Shown here one piece after another: positions 26,464 to 35,359 of a DNA stretch of 64,000 nt (the first letter of the stretch is position 1; the number at the start of each line of letters is the position of its first letter). The position numbers and the translations under genes are program-made. Location of the stretch: positions 186,001-250,000 of the forward strand of contig NZ_VITN01000002.1 of assembly GCF_007828045.1 (NCBI RefSeq). Reading direction: 5' to 3'. The notes under the pieces were generated by a model. That model did no database searches. It saw only the letters and a list, made by a program, of their open reading frames with translations, and was not told the origin of the DNA. The stretch is from Nitrospirillum amazonense. Lineage in GTDB: Bacteria > Pseudomonadota > Alphaproteobacteria > Azospirillales > Azospirillaceae.

Positions 26464-27453
26464 TCAGACGCGATCAAAGAGGCCGGGATTACCCGACTGC
26501 AAAATGTCAGGGTTCACCTGGAAACCCAGGCAGATGACCTCTTCCGCCGTGAGCATGGGCAGCCGCGCCGCCAGGGCAAGGAAGCGATCCTGCTCAACGG
26601 GATGGACAATTCCGTCCACCAAGGCGCGGAACCTGGCCATGCTGGAAGGCCGGGTGCCGGGTTGGGCTGGATCGGCAGGGGTTTGATCTACAGGTCCGCG
26701 TGTTTCTGGCAGCGGGGCGATGAATCCATCCGCACCGCCAAGGCCGGTGGAAAACCCACTCCCTTCACGAAGTGACCGGTCCACGACTTCCACCGCCATC
26801 TTGCCAGCAAAGGCCACCGAGGAGGCCTGCCGACTGGTGGCCGGCATCAACCGCACCGCCCGGTACATCGTCTCCACCGACAGTTGGAGAGCGGCTCCGA
26901 TGCCAGCGGCGATGGAAAGGCTCAAGGAGTCGATGCCGTCCGCCTCAGGGTGGTGCGGATAAATGCCCCAAGGGAGGTTGGCTTGGGCCTGATGGGCTGC
27001 CAGCAAGCCGCGCACCAGGTCAGCGCCCGCCAGGCCGCAATGCTGGACCACAGCCACTACCCCGGGGATGGCGTCGCCGAGGTGGAGGTGACCAGCGGTT
27101 GGGCCGGTGCCCTGCCTGCCCGGCCCCCGTATCGCTACCCCATTGGCCCAGGCGGCCCATTCCGGTGAGATGCGGCGGCGGGGCGCCAGGCCGAACAGGG
27201 TGGCGCCGCGGCGGTAGGGGTGGGCCAGGGCCTGGTCGCGGGCGCTGATCACCGGGGGATGGTTCAGCGCGGCGGCGGCCAGGGCGGCGTTGTCGATGAG
27301 GTGGTTGATCATTGTCGCCACCAGGGTGTCGTCCACCGGTGCGCGGTCCGGGGATGCGGCCTTAGCCGCCAGGGTGGCGATGGTCCAGGCCAGCTGATCT
27401 TTAGGGAACGGGCGATCTGCGATCAGGTTGGCCCGGGCGGTTAGGTGCTCCAC
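26464..27453 (-). CDS. MmgE/PrpD-family protein, shortened and probably inactive
   Basis: The 329-residue product resembles the MmgE/PrpD fold: an N-terminal helical part (AWTIATLAAKA, PYRRGATLFGL), HLHLGDAIPGVVAVVQ and AGKMAVEVVDRSLREG align with family landmarks. Family members are normally about 450-500 residues. The acidic LDFxDT segment that precedes HPGDNIP in 2-methylcitrate dehydratases is replaced here by a GPGRQGTGPT stretch, and roughly 150 residues, including the large second domain, are missing between FIAPLPE and the C-terminal VDGIVHPVEQDRFLALAARLP. The start is a GTG at 27453 with AGGAG upstream. I infer a degenerate paralogue. A shortened protein with a new function is possible, since the frame is fully open. 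Confidence 0.65.
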   Translation of the reverse strand: MEHLTARANLIADRPFPKDQLAWTIATLAAKAASPDRAPVDDTLVATMINHLIDNAALAAAALNHPPVISARDQALAHPYRRGATLFGLAPRRRISPEWAAWANGVAIRGPGRQGTGPTAGHLHLGDAIPGVVAVVQHCGLAGADLVRGLLAAHQAQANLPWGIYPHHPEADGIDSLSLSIAAGIGAALQLSVETMYRAVRLMPATSRQASSVAFAGKMAVEVVDRSLREGSGFSTGLGGADGFIAPLPETRGPVDQTPADPAQPGTRPSSMARFRALVDGIVHPVEQDRFLALAARLPMLTAEEVICLGFQVNPDILQSGNPGLFDRV

Positions 27454-27504
27454 GGGAGGACACTCCTGGATTGGAAACTTTGGGACGATGGGGCCGCTTG
27501 CCGC

Positions 27505-27873
27505 CTATCGGTCCCGGCTGATCCGCACCGACACGCCGTCGATGATGGCCGGCACGGGGGCGGAGGGCTTGTCCACCTGCACGGTGACGGCCTGGATAGC
27601 GGGATAGCCTTGCAGCAAGTCGGCGGCGACGGCCTCGGCCACGCCCTCGATGGTGCGGAAGCGGCGGGCCGTGGCCACGCGAGTGGTGGCGGCCGTCAGC
27701 TTGGCGTAGCAGACGCTGAGGTCCCAATCGTCGGCACGGCCAGCGGGGCCCAGGTCCAGGGTGCAATCCAGCGAGATGTAGAAGCGCTGGCCCAGCTTGG
27801 CCTCTTCCGCAGTCAGGCCGTGGTGGGCGTAGACGGCGATGCGGTGGACCAGGATGTGATCAGTCATCGGCAT
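27505..27873 (-). CDS. folB: Dihydroneopterin aldolase family protein
   Basis: The product of about 122 residues has the FolB pattern: ILVHRIAVYAHHGLTAEEAKLGQRFYISLDCTLDL at the N-terminus, with the substrate-binding glutamate near the start, a VCYAKLTAATT segment, and the C-terminal GYPAIQAVTVQVDKPSAPVPAIIDGVSVRI, where the lysine-proline motif is catalytic. The enzyme cleaves 7,8-dihydroneopterin to 6-hydroxymethyl-dihydropterin in folate synthesis. It is the first gene after a cobalamin riboswitch, about 140 bases away, which is unusual for folB. It may be a second copy used when B12 is scarce. ATG codons at 27873 and 27867 are equally possible starts. Confidence 0.87.
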   Translation of the reverse strand: MPMTDHILVHRIAVYAHHGLTAEEAKLGQRFYISLDCTLDLGPAGRADDWDLSVCYAKLTAATTRVATARRFRTIEGVAEAVAADLLQGYPAIQAVTVQVDKPSAPVPAIIDGVSVRISRDR

Positions 27874-27991
27874 GGGAACCCCGTGGAGACGAGGCGAGGG
27901 CCATGGCGAACGCGGGGGCGGCAGGGAGAGGCCGCACCCGAAGGCGAGCGCCGGCCCCATGCCGCTGGCGACGCAACCGGGACACCCCGCC

Positions 27992-28215
27992 CGTGAACGT
28001 TATCGGGTCGTGGCAGGTCTCCTGGCTTACGGGTCACCGCCTTGCCACCCGGCCTTCCCGGCACCCCCTTGAAACACGGGGAGACGCCAGTGGCTGGAAT
28101 TGGGCGGAAGGCTCGCCGCTGACAGTTGCGGGGGCAGCGCCGGCCTTGCCCCGTGGGGCGCACCGGCTTCCCTCTTAGCCTCACGGGCGGGCAGACGCCT
28201 GCCGTGGGGAACCAT
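27992..28215 (-). ncRNA. Cobalamin riboswitch upstream of folB
   Basis: Read on the minus strand, the region gives CTAAGAGGGAAGCCGGTG (complement of 28160-28177 approximately), GCTGCCCCCGCAACTGTC, CCAGCCACTGGCG (about 28099-28086), and the B12 box AGCCAGGAGACCTGCC ending at 28012. These are the conserved elements of the cobalamin aptamer in the right order. Immediately after the P1 region, CGGGCGGGGTGTCCCG (27993-27978) is identical to the block after the nrdAB riboswitch. The first gene it can control is folB; metE and metR read away from it. Confidence 0.92.
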
Positions 28216-28281
28216 GACGCGGCGGAGGGTAGGCCAAGGGACCCAAGACGTCAACAGCTACATAAAGAGATGTTTATGTCT

Positions 28282-29193
28282 CTATGCGTTGTGGAAACCC
28301 GCATCCCGATGGGTCCGGGCCAGGTCAACGAAGGCCCGCAGGTAGTCGAGGGTGGCGTCGGCCTCGCGATAGCCCAGGAAGATCTGCTTGGCGACGCCGG
28401 ACCGGCCCAGCCGCACCGGGCTGACCCCGAACTTCCCGGCGTTCTCCTCCACCAGCCAGCGCGGCAGGGCGGCGACGCCGCGCCCATGCGCCACCATCAG
28501 CAGCATGATGTCGGTGGTCTCGATCGGCTTGTGCTGGCGCGGGCTGACCCCGGCCGGCAGCAGGAACTGGGTGTAGACGTCCAGGCGGTCGGTCGCCACC
28601 GGGTAGGTGATCAGGATCTCATCCGTCAATTGGTGCGGCTCCACGAACTCGGCACCGCACAGGGGATGCTCCGGCCCCACCACCAGCACCTGTTCGTAAT
28701 CGAACACCGGCTCGAAACTCAGCCCGTTCTTGAACAGGGGATCGGGGGTCACCAGCATGTCGATCTCATGGCCGAACAGGGCGCCGATGCCGCCGAACTG
28801 GAACTTCTGCCGCACGTCCACATCCACCCGGGGCCAGATGTCCAGGTAGGGCGCCACGATCTTCAGCAGCCATTGGTAACAGGGGTGGCACTCCATGCCG
28901 ATGCGCAGCTTGCCCCGCTCGCCCTCGGCGAACTGGTGCAGGCGTTCCTCCGCGTGCACCAGTTGCGGCAGCAGGCGGTTGGCCACGGCCAGCAGCCATT
29001 CGCCGGCCTGGGTCGGCCGCAGGCTGCGCCCCTCCCGCCGCCAGACCTCCACCCCGATCTGATCCTCCAGCTTGCGCATGGCATGGCTCAATGCCGACTG
29101 GGTGAGGTTCAGCCGCTCGGCCGCCGCGGTCAGGGAGCCTTGGCGGTCAACCTCGCTGATGATGGCCAGATGGATGCGTTCCAGGATCGCCAT
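28282..29193 (-). CDS. metR: LysR-family regulator, MetR-like
   Basis: The 303-residue regulator has an N-terminal winged HTH (about residues 1-60; GSLTAAAERLNLTQSALSHAMRKLEDQIGVEVWRREGR) and a C-terminal effector domain with the MetR-type IGMECHPCYQWLL segment (about residue 100), which fits homocysteine-responsive MetR proteins. It is divergent from metE, with two TGAA/TTCA-type palindromes in between, the classic metR-metE arrangement. With homocysteine as coactivator it should activate metE and repress itself. Confidence 0.9.
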   Translation of the reverse strand: MAILERIHLAIISEVDRQGSLTAAAERLNLTQSALSHAMRKLEDQIGVEVWRREGRSLRPTQAGEWLLAVANRLLPQLVHAEERLHQFAEGERGKLRIGMECHPCYQWLLKIVAPYLDIWPRVDVDVRQKFQFGGIGALFGHEIDMLVTPDPLFKNGLSFEPVFDYEQVLVVGPEHPLCGAEFVEPHQLTDEILITYPVATDRLDVYTQFLLPAGVSPRQHKPIETTDIMLLMVAHGRGVAALPRWLVEENAGKFGVSPVRLGRSGVAKQIFLGYREADATLDYLRAFVDLARTHRDAGFHNA

Positions 29194-29205
29194 GCACCAC
29201 CTCTA

Positions 29206-29234
29206 TGAATCAGATTCATTGAAAGATGAATTCA
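29206..29234. promoter_or_regulatory. Predicted MetR operator sites between metR and metE
   Basis: TGAATCAGATTCA (29206-29218) fits the MetR consensus TGAA-N5-TTCA exactly. A second palindrome, TGAATTCA (29227-29234), follows 8 bases later. Both lie in the 108-base gap between the divergent metR and metE starts. Confidence 0.7.
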
Positions 29235-29301
29235 TACCATTTTTTCTCATGGATCGAACTCCGTATGGTCCCGGTCGACCCTCTCTTGCAAGGCGAAACC
29301 C

Positions 29302-31596
29302 ATGGCCACCACCCACAACCTCGGATTCCCCCGCATCGGCGCCAAGCGCGAGCTGAAGTTCGCCCTGGAAGCTTATTGGAAAGGGGAAAGCACCCGTGAC
29401 GACCTGGTGCGCGTCGGCGCCGACCTGCGCGCCCGCCACTGGCGCGACCAGGCCGGCCTGGACCTGGCCCCCGTGGGGGATTTCGCCTTCTACGACCAAG
29501 TGCTGGACATGAGCTTCACGCTCGGCAACCTGCCGGAGCGGGTGCGCGATTTCCACGGCGACGCCCTGGACAACTATTTCCGCGTGGCGCGCGGCCGTTC
29601 GGCCAAGGGCACCGAGGACCACGCCGCGTGCTGCGGCGGTGTCGCCGCCGGTGAGATGACCAAGTGGTTCGATACCAACTATCACTACATCGTGCCGGAG
29701 TTCGACGCCGGCACTGAGTTCAAGTTGGATGCCACCCGCCTGCTGGCCCAATTGGCCGAGGCCAAGGACCAGGGTGTCAAGGCCAAGCCGGTGATCATCG
29801 GCCCCGTCACCTATCTGGCGCTGGGCAAGGCCAAGGACCATTCCGACAAGCTGGCCCTGCTGCCCCGCCTGCTGCCGGTCTACGCCGACCTGCTGGCCGC
29901 CTTGGCTGACCAGGGGGTCAAATGGGTGCAGATCGATGAGCCCATCCTGGTGACGGAGCTGGATTCCACCTGGCGCGACGCCTTCGTCCAGGCCTACGAG
30001 GCCCTCAACACCGGTGCGGTGAAGCTGCTGCTGGCCACGTACTTCGGCCAGTTGAAGGAGAACCTGGATCTCGCCGCCACTCTGCGGGTGCAGGGCATCC
30101 ATCTGGACGCCATCAACGCCCGGGATGAGGTCGATGCTCTGGTTCGGGCCCTGCCCGCCGACCGCGTGGTCTCGCTGGGCGTGGTCAACGGCCGCAACAT
30201 CTGGAAGACCGACCTGGAGGCCGTGCTGGCCTGGTTGGAGCCGTTGGCCCAGACCCTGGGCGACCGGCTGTGGATCGCGCCCTCCTGCTCCCTGCTGCAT
30301 GTGCCGGTGGATTTAGGCGGCGAGCGCAAGCTGGACGGGGAGGTCAAGTCCTGGCTGGCCTTCGCGGTGCAGAAGCTGGAGGAAATCCGTGTCCTGGCCA
30401 CCGCGCTGAGCCAGGGCCGCGCCGCCGTCGCCGCCGACCTGGCCGCCAACGCCCAGGCCATCGCCGCCCGCCGGGCCTCCCCCCGCGTCAACAACCCAGC
30501 CGTGAAGGCGGCGGTCGCCCGCATCGACGCCGCCCTGGGTCGGCGCAAGAGCCCCTTCGGTGAGCGCACGGGAAAGCAGGCCGCCCTGCTGAACCTGCCG
30601 CTGTTCCCCACCACCACCATCGGCTCCTTCCCCCAGACCAAGGAAATCCGCCTGGCGCGCAGCCAGTTCAAGGCCGGCGCCATCGATGCCGCCGCCTATA
30701 CCCAGGCCATGCGCAACGAGATCGCGCGCAGCGTGCGCGAGCAGGAGGCCCTGGGCCTGGACGTGCTGGTGCATGGCGAGGCCGAGCGCAACGACATGGT
30801 GGAGTACTTTGGCGAGCAGTTGGACGGCTACGTCTTCAGCCAGGGCGGCTGGGTGCAGTCCTACGGCTCCCGCTGCGTGAAGCCGCCCATCCTGTTCGGC
30901 GACATCAGCCGGCCCAAGGCGATGACGGTGGACTGGATCAGCTACGCCGCCTCGCTGACCAAGAAGCCGATGAAGGGCATGCTGACCGGCCCGGTCACAA
31001 TCCTGAACTGGTCCTTCGTGCGCGACGACCAGCCGCGCGCAACCTCCTGCCTGCAACTGGCGCTGGCCATCCGCGGGGAGGTGCTGGACCTGGAGAAGGC
31101 CGGAATCCGCGTCATCCAGATCGATGAGGCGGCCCTACGCGAAGGTCTGCCGCTGCGCCGGTCCCAATGGCGAGAGTACCTGGACTGGGCGGTGGAGTCC
31201 TTCCGCATCACCGCCAACGGCGTGGCCGACGAGACCCAGATCCACACCCACATGTGCTACTCGGAATTCAACGACATCATCGCGTCCATCGCCGATATGG
31301 ATGCCGACGTCATCACCATCGAGACGTCACGGTCGGCCATGGAGCTGCTGGACGCCTTCGACGATTTCAACTACCCGAACCAGATCGGCCCGGGCGTCTA
31401 TGACATCCACTCGCCCAACATCCCCACGGAAGACCACATCGTCACGCTGATGAAGAAGGCGGCGGCGCGCATCCCGGCCGACCGCCTGTGGGTCAACCCG
31501 GACTGCGGCCTGAAGACCCGCCAGTGGAACGAGGTGATCCCAGCCCTGACCAGCATGGTCAGCGCCGCCAAGACCCTGCGCGCCACCGTTTCCTAA
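29302..31596 (+). CDS. metE: Cobalamin-independent methionine synthase
   Basis: The 764-residue enzyme transfers a methyl group from 5-methyltetrahydropteroyl-triglutamate to homocysteine without B12. The N-terminal MetE domain (about residues 1-320; [14 protein letters not shown]) and C-terminal catalytic domain (about 430-760; [12 protein letters not shown]) are both intact. The zinc ligands are present at His650, Cys652, Glu674 and Cys735, each exactly nine residues beyond the E. coli positions (641, 643, 665, 726). MetR and its operators lie upstream. No riboswitch precedes it, so its response to B12 status would be indirect, through homocysteine. Confidence 0.96.
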   Translation: MATTHNLGFPRIGAKRELKFALEAYWKGESTRDDLVRVGADLRARHWRDQAGLDLAPVGDFAFYDQVLDMSFTLGNLPERVRDFHGDALDNYFRVARGRSAKGTEDHAACCGGVAAGEMTKWFDTNYHYIVPEFDAGTEFKLDATRLLAQLAEAKDQGVKAKPVIIGPVTYLALGKAKDHSDKLALLPRLLPVYADLLAALADQGVKWVQIDEPILVTELDSTWRDAFVQAYEALNTGAVKLLLATYFGQLKENLDLAATLRVQGIHLDAINARDEVDALVRALPADRVVSLGVVNGRNIWKTDLEAVLAWLEPLAQTLGDRLWIAPSCSLLHVPVDLGGERKLDGEVKSWLAFAVQKLEEIRVLATALSQGRAAVAADLAANAQAIAARRASPRVNNPAVKAAVARIDAALGRRKSPFGERTGKQAALLNLPLFPTTTIGSFPQTKEIRLARSQFKAGAIDAAAYTQAMRNEIARSVREQEALGLDVLVHGEAERNDMVEYFGEQLDGYVFSQGGWVQSYGSRCVKPPILFGDISRPKAMTVDWISYAASLTKKPMKGMLTGPVTILNWSFVRDDQPRATSCLQLALAIRGEVLDLEKAGIRVIQIDEAALREGLPLRRSQWREYLDWAVESFRITANGVADETQIHTHMCYSEFNDIIASIADMDADVITIETSRSAMELLDAFDDFNYPNQIGPGVYDIHSPNIPTEDHIVTLMKKAAARIPADRLWVNPDCGLKTRQWNEVIPALTSMVSAAKTLRATVS

Positions 31597-31613
31597 TCGG
31601 CTTGCCTGTCAGC

Positions 31614-31653
31614 ACGGGAGGGGCGCCACGTCCCTCCCGCCTTTCTTTTCTTT
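31614..31653 (+). terminator. Rho-independent-like terminator between metE and glyA
   Basis: CGGGAGGG and CCCTCCCG can pair into an 8-bp GC-rich stem with a short loop (31614-31639), followed at once by a pyrimidine run rich in T (31641-31653). The glyA ribosome-binding site GGAGGT comes just after, so it may act as a partial terminator within the metE-glyA unit. Confidence 0.6.
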
Positions 31654-31667
31654 CGGAGGTCCCGCCC

Positions 31668-32915
31668 ATGTTCGACCGCAGCCGCCACACCCTGGACCTG
31701 ATCGATCCCGAACTCTCCTCCGCCATCGCCGATGAGAACCGCCGGCAGGAAGACCATATCGAGCTGATCGCGTCGGAGAACTACACTTCCCCGGCGGTGA
31801 TGGCGGCCCAGGGCTCGCAGCTGACCAACAAGTACGCGGAAGGTTATCCCGGCAAGCGCTACTACGGCGGCTGTGAGCATGTGGACGTGGTGGAGCAGTT
31901 GGCCATTGACCGCGTGAAGGCGCTGTTCGGGGCGGAGGCCGCCAACGTCCAACCCAATTCCGGCAGCCAGGCCAACCAGGCGGTGTTCTTCGCCGCCCTG
32001 AAGCCCGGCGACACCATCCTGGGCATGAGCCTGGCGGAGGGCGGGCACCTGACCCACGGCATGGCACTGAACATGAGCGGCAAATGGTTCAATGCCGTCA
32101 GCTACGGCCTGGATGCCCAGGAGGACATCGACTACGCCGCCCTGGAGCGCCAGGCCCACAAGCATCGCCCCAAACTGATCATCGCCGGCGCCTCCGCTTT
32201 CGCCCTGCGCATCGATTTCGAACGCATCGCCCGGGTGGCCCGGGACGTCGGCGCCCATTTCATGGTGGACATGGCGCACTACGCCGGCCTGATCGCCGCC
32301 GGTATCTACCCCAACCCGGTGCCGCACGCCGACTTCGTCACCACCACCACGCACAAGAGCCTGCGCGGCCCCCGCGGCGGCGTCATCCTGATGCGCGCCC
32401 AGCATGAAAAGGCCATCAACGCCGCCGTCTTCCCCGGCCTGCAGGGCGGCCCGCTGATGCACGTCATCGCCGGCAAGGCGGTGGCCTTCAAGGAAGCGGC
32501 GACGCCGGAGTTCCACGCCTACCAGGCCCAGGTGGTGCACAACGCCCAGGCCCTGGCCGGCACGCTGATCGAGCGCGGCCTGCGCATCGTCTCCGGCCGC
32601 ACGGAAAGCCACCTCATGCTGGTGGACCTGCGGGCCAAGGCCATCACCGGCAAGCGGGCAGAGGCGGTGCTGGGCGCCGCCCACATCACCGTCAACAAGA
32701 ACGCCATCCCCAACGACCCGGAAAAGCCCTTCGTCACCTCCGGCATCCGCCTGGGCACCCCCGCCATGACCACGCGCGGGTTCACGGAACTGGAGGCGCA
32801 CACCGTCGGTCATTTGATCGCCGACCTGCTGGAGGCACCGGAGGACGAGGCGGTGAGCGCACGGGTGCGTGAGCAGGTGGGGCAGCTAACGCGGGCGTTC
32901 CCGGTTTATCGGTGA
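31668..32915 (+). CDS. glyA: Serine hydroxymethyltransferase
   Basis: The 415-residue PLP enzyme interconverts serine and glycine and charges tetrahydrofolate with a one-carbon unit. Family landmarks are present: [40 protein letters not shown] (residues about 33-70) and the PLP lysine in [14 protein letters not shown] (Lys230). The ATG at 31668 is chosen because GGAGGT lies 9 bases upstream and the N-terminus matches the family; the frame is open farther upstream only by chance. Its position behind metE supplies methylene-tetrahydrofolate for the methyl donor. Many relatives carry another glyA elsewhere, so this may be a dedicated copy. Confidence 0.95.
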   Translation: MFDRSRHTLDLIDPELSSAIADENRRQEDHIELIASENYTSPAVMAAQGSQLTNKYAEGYPGKRYYGGCEHVDVVEQLAIDRVKALFGAEAANVQPNSGSQANQAVFFAALKPGDTILGMSLAEGGHLTHGMALNMSGKWFNAVSYGLDAQEDIDYAALERQAHKHRPKLIIAGASAFALRIDFERIARVARDVGAHFMVDMAHYAGLIAAGIYPNPVPHADFVTTTTHKSLRGPRGGVILMRAQHEKAINAAVFPGLQGGPLMHVIAGKAVAFKEAATPEFHAYQAQVVHNAQALAGTLIERGLRIVSGRTESHLMLVDLRAKAITGKRAEAVLGAAHITVNKNAIPNDPEKPFVTSGIRLGTPAMTTRGFTELEAHTVGHLIADLLEAPEDEAVSARVREQVGQLTRAFPVYR

Positions 32916-32984
32916 GTATCTGCAAGGGCTGTTGCGGAGGGCGGAAATCATTGGCGGGTTGACATAAGGAAGATAGTCTACCGA

Positions 32985-34184
32985 TTAAGTCCGTTCATGT
33001 TCCACAGTTATTAAACGAACAAGTTTCTCCGCTATCCCAGAATATTCGGTCGACTCAGAGCATTGTTCGTTTTCACAAAATAAAACGAATGCTCGACCAT
33101 CGGCACGCCGCGAACTGGTATAGATGATTCCGTCAATCGGGTTACCATTAGAATCCCGAAAAACCCGTCTGAAGTATTCGGTAACAATCTGGGTTGGTAC
33201 ATATTCTATGTGCTCGCGACCGTCCCGCGTAATTGGCCGCGCAATGTCACTCGCAAAGGCATGAAGGAACCGGAGTGGATGGATACGGTGGTGTCCATCT
33301 TCTTCAAACACACTCGGAATAGCTGGCAGATCGGCTAGATCAAGCATGCGTAGATCCCGCGTCGGACGAAAGGTTCCAATCGATATGACTTGGCCAGCGT
33401 GGGTAGCAGCATCAAAGGTTTCAACACGCGCGGTGTCCAGATCGAAAGCACCATAGAACATTGGAATACCGGCGGGACTCATACGGTTGGACTGGATGGC
33501 GAATTCGGGCGGGGGCGTGCCTATTTCGGCACTGGTCGTATAAGGCGTTTTCCCGATGCGGATTCGAATCAAATCGGTATCGCTGATGATCGCCGTGATT
33601 AGGTTGAGATCTGCGAGTTCATTGACGACTGTTTCGCCAATCGCGGCGAGCATCTGCGAAGGGGGTACCTCCGTCATATCGTCGCTGTCATCGGGTGTGA
33701 GGAACACGTAGCGGGTCTGATGTTTCACAACGTGCTTAAATTGATCCCACCCCCAAGAAAGACGTTGGCTCTTATCACCGATATAATATTCACGATCAAC
33801 CCAACCGTTATGGCCAACAGCACTGATGATCGCGTCGATTACATCGCTATTTTCGCTGATGTCGTAGTCACTTAATACATCCCAGGTGTCGGAGATTGAT
33901 GCCTGATATCCGCCCTCGGCGGATTCATAGGCGATCCCCTCGTCATCGGGGTTATTCCAGTCAAACTTTATGCCAATGAGTACGATGCCGATAAAAGCAT
34001 CAAAGCTTGCTGCGATTGGCTCCGCTGACTCCTCCCCGCAAAAAGAACACCTATAACTCTCAGAATTATTTGTGACCCATTGCTTAAGTACTGGATCGGT
34101 GACGCAACTCGCGCAGATATCGCCAGCGACTGCACTGTAGCCGCGCTCATATTGCTCTAGCTGCCATTCCTTGGCCCTGCCCAC
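32985..34184 (-). CDS. HEPN-associated N-terminal / RES-domain protein (predicted NAD+-degrading toxin)
   Basis: The 399-residue protein starts at a GTG (34184) preceded by TAGGAGA at ideal spacing, giving the N-terminus VGRAKEW typical of RES proteins with the HEPN/RES N-terminal domain. A four-cysteine zinc ribbon follows (Cys24, Cys27, Cys46, Cys49). The C-terminal RES domain (about residues 210-370) has the R-E-S signature: NRMSPAGIPMFYGA, ARVETFDAA and GIIYTSSRRADG. RES toxins such as MbcT consume NAD+ by phosphorolysis or hydrolysis. An earlier in-frame TTG is rejected. It is the last gene of an AT-richer three-gene set, 101 bases after the ImmA-type gene. No small Xre/MbcA antitoxin is adjacent, so the upstream proteins probably control it. 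Activity is inferred. Confidence 0.85.
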   Translation of the reverse strand: MGRAKEWQLEQYERGYSAVAGDICASCVTDPVLKQWVTNNSESYRCSFCGEESAEPIAASFDAFIGIVLIGIKFDWNNPDDEGIAYESAEGGYQASISDTWDVLSDYDISENSDVIDAIISAVGHNGWVDREYYIGDKSQRLSWGWDQFKHVVKHQTRYVFLTPDDSDDMTEVPPSQMLAAIGETVVNELADLNLITAIISDTDLIRIRIGKTPYTTSAEIGTPPPEFAIQSNRMSPAGIPMFYGAFDLDTARVETFDAATHAGQVISIGTFRPTRDLRMLDLADLPAIPSVFEEDGHHRIHPLRFLHAFASDIARPITRDGREHIEYVPTQIVTEYFRRVFRDSNGNPIDGIIYTSSRRADGRAFVLFCENEQCSESTEYSGIAEKLVRLITVEHERT

Positions 34185-34285
34185 ACGCGTGTCTCCTAAA
34201 AGTTTGCGCCGATCATAACACCGGAGGCTGTGGTCTAATTCGCCTGATCTCTCGCATGCCAGGAAATAGCGCAAACAGCACAACT

Positions 34286-35359
34286 TCAGATTACGCGCAG
34301 GCCACTCTTTTTCTCAGGCTCACTCATTGCGCGGCCCGTGAGTTGAAACAGTATTCCATCCAGTTCGCCCGTTGGGACGTGAAGTTCGTTAGCAATATGG
34401 TCGCGCGTGATCCGCTCACGCCAGAGCGCCGCGAACACCTGCGGCCACAAGGCCGACACCTCCGGATCAAGTCCTTCGGGTTCCTGACGACGATATCCGC
34501 GGCTCGACATCTCAATATTGAAGTTACGATTTTGCCAATCACTGACAACGCCGAGCTTGTGGAGCCGGTAGTTCAATGCAGCCACCGAAACACCCCAGCG
34601 TTTCTTGGCATGAATTAGTGCGCCAAGATCTGGCACATATCGAACCCGACTTACAACGTCATCTGCCGGCATCAGGAAGGCCGAAGCGAACCGATCCGCT
34701 TCGCTTTCCGCTTGCCTACTATCCTGCGGTGTACCATGTTTGTGCATTACTAAATGACCAAGTTCATGCGCGGCATCGAAGCGACTACGCTCCGTCGATT
34801 TGAACGTATTCAAGAAAGCGAACGGCTGTTCATTTCGCCAACACGAAAAAGCATCGACGTTCCTAGTATCTTCACAGAGTGAAAATACGCGAACGCCTTT
34901 GGACTCAAGTAACTTGATCATGCTCGAAATCGGCTGCTGACCGAGGCCCCAATTAGCACGCACGATTTGCGCCGCTGCCTCCGGGGTCGCGTCCCTAACC
35001 TGTGGGACGCTTATCTCGGGAAGGTTGAAACGCTCAGCAATCCAATCATGAAACAGGTATGCGATTACGCCGGCCGATAATGCAGCATCGCGTTCTTTCG
35101 CGGTCATTGACGAAAGGCTGCGGAAACTCGCGGCTTCGGTTGGAAGTTCATCAACCTCCTTTGCAAAAAAGAATGACTGCGGGAAGCCAAGGACGCGCGA
35201 CAGTGCCTGCGTGGTCCCATCCTCCGGTTCATTCGCTCCATTCTCCAACCGCGAAATCGTAATCGGTGAGACATCGATCGCGCTCGCCAAGGCACGCGCA
35301 GTCAGCTTCCGCCGCTTGCGGGCCAAGATCAGTCTCTGAGGATTGAACACAGCAGCCAT
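34286..35359 (-). CDS. XRE-family regulator fused to ImmA/IrrE metallopeptidase
   Basis: The 357-residue protein has an N-terminal Cro/XRE helix-turn-helix (about residues 8-65; LTARALASAIDVSPITISRLENGANEP) and an ImmA/IrrE zinc-peptidase domain (about residues 145-250) with FDAAHELGHLVMHKH (HExxH) and a downstream zinc-ligand motif ESEADRFASAFLMP. The C-terminal 100 residues hold a helical wing. Such proteins (COG2856) repress genes and cleave a partner regulator or antitoxin. Its ATG overlaps the last base of the upstream gene's stop (TGATG), so the two are translationally coupled. It is the natural candidate for binding the inverted repeat at the operon promoter and for triggering the RES protein. 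Confidence 0.88.
   Translation of the reverse strand: MAAVFNPQRLILARKRRKLTARALASAIDVSPITISRLENGANEPEDGTTQALSRVLGFPQSFFFAKEVDELPTEAASFRSLSSMTAKERDAALSAGVIAYLFHDWIAERFNLPEISVPQVRDATPEAAAQIVRANWGLGQQPISSMIKLLESKGVRVFSLCEDTRNVDAFSCWRNEQPFAFLNTFKSTERSRFDAAHELGHLVMHKHGTPQDSRQAESEADRFASAFLMPADDVVSRVRYVPDLGALIHAKKRWGVSVAALNYRLHKLGVVSDWQNRNFNIEMSSRGYRRQEPEGLDPEVSALWPQVFAALWRERITRDHIANELHVPTGELDGILFQLTGRAMSEPEKKSGLRVI

Noticed and set aside
29194-29301. A cobalamin riboswitch controlling metE
   Set aside because: The gap contains only MetR-type palindromes; the nearby riboswitch at 27992-28215 is on the opposite strand and reads away from metE.
34185-34283. Longer N-terminus of the RES protein from a TTG at 34283
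   Set aside because: The GTG at 34184 has an ideal ribosome-binding site and restores the family N-terminus (VGRAKEW); the extra residues show no homology-like pattern.
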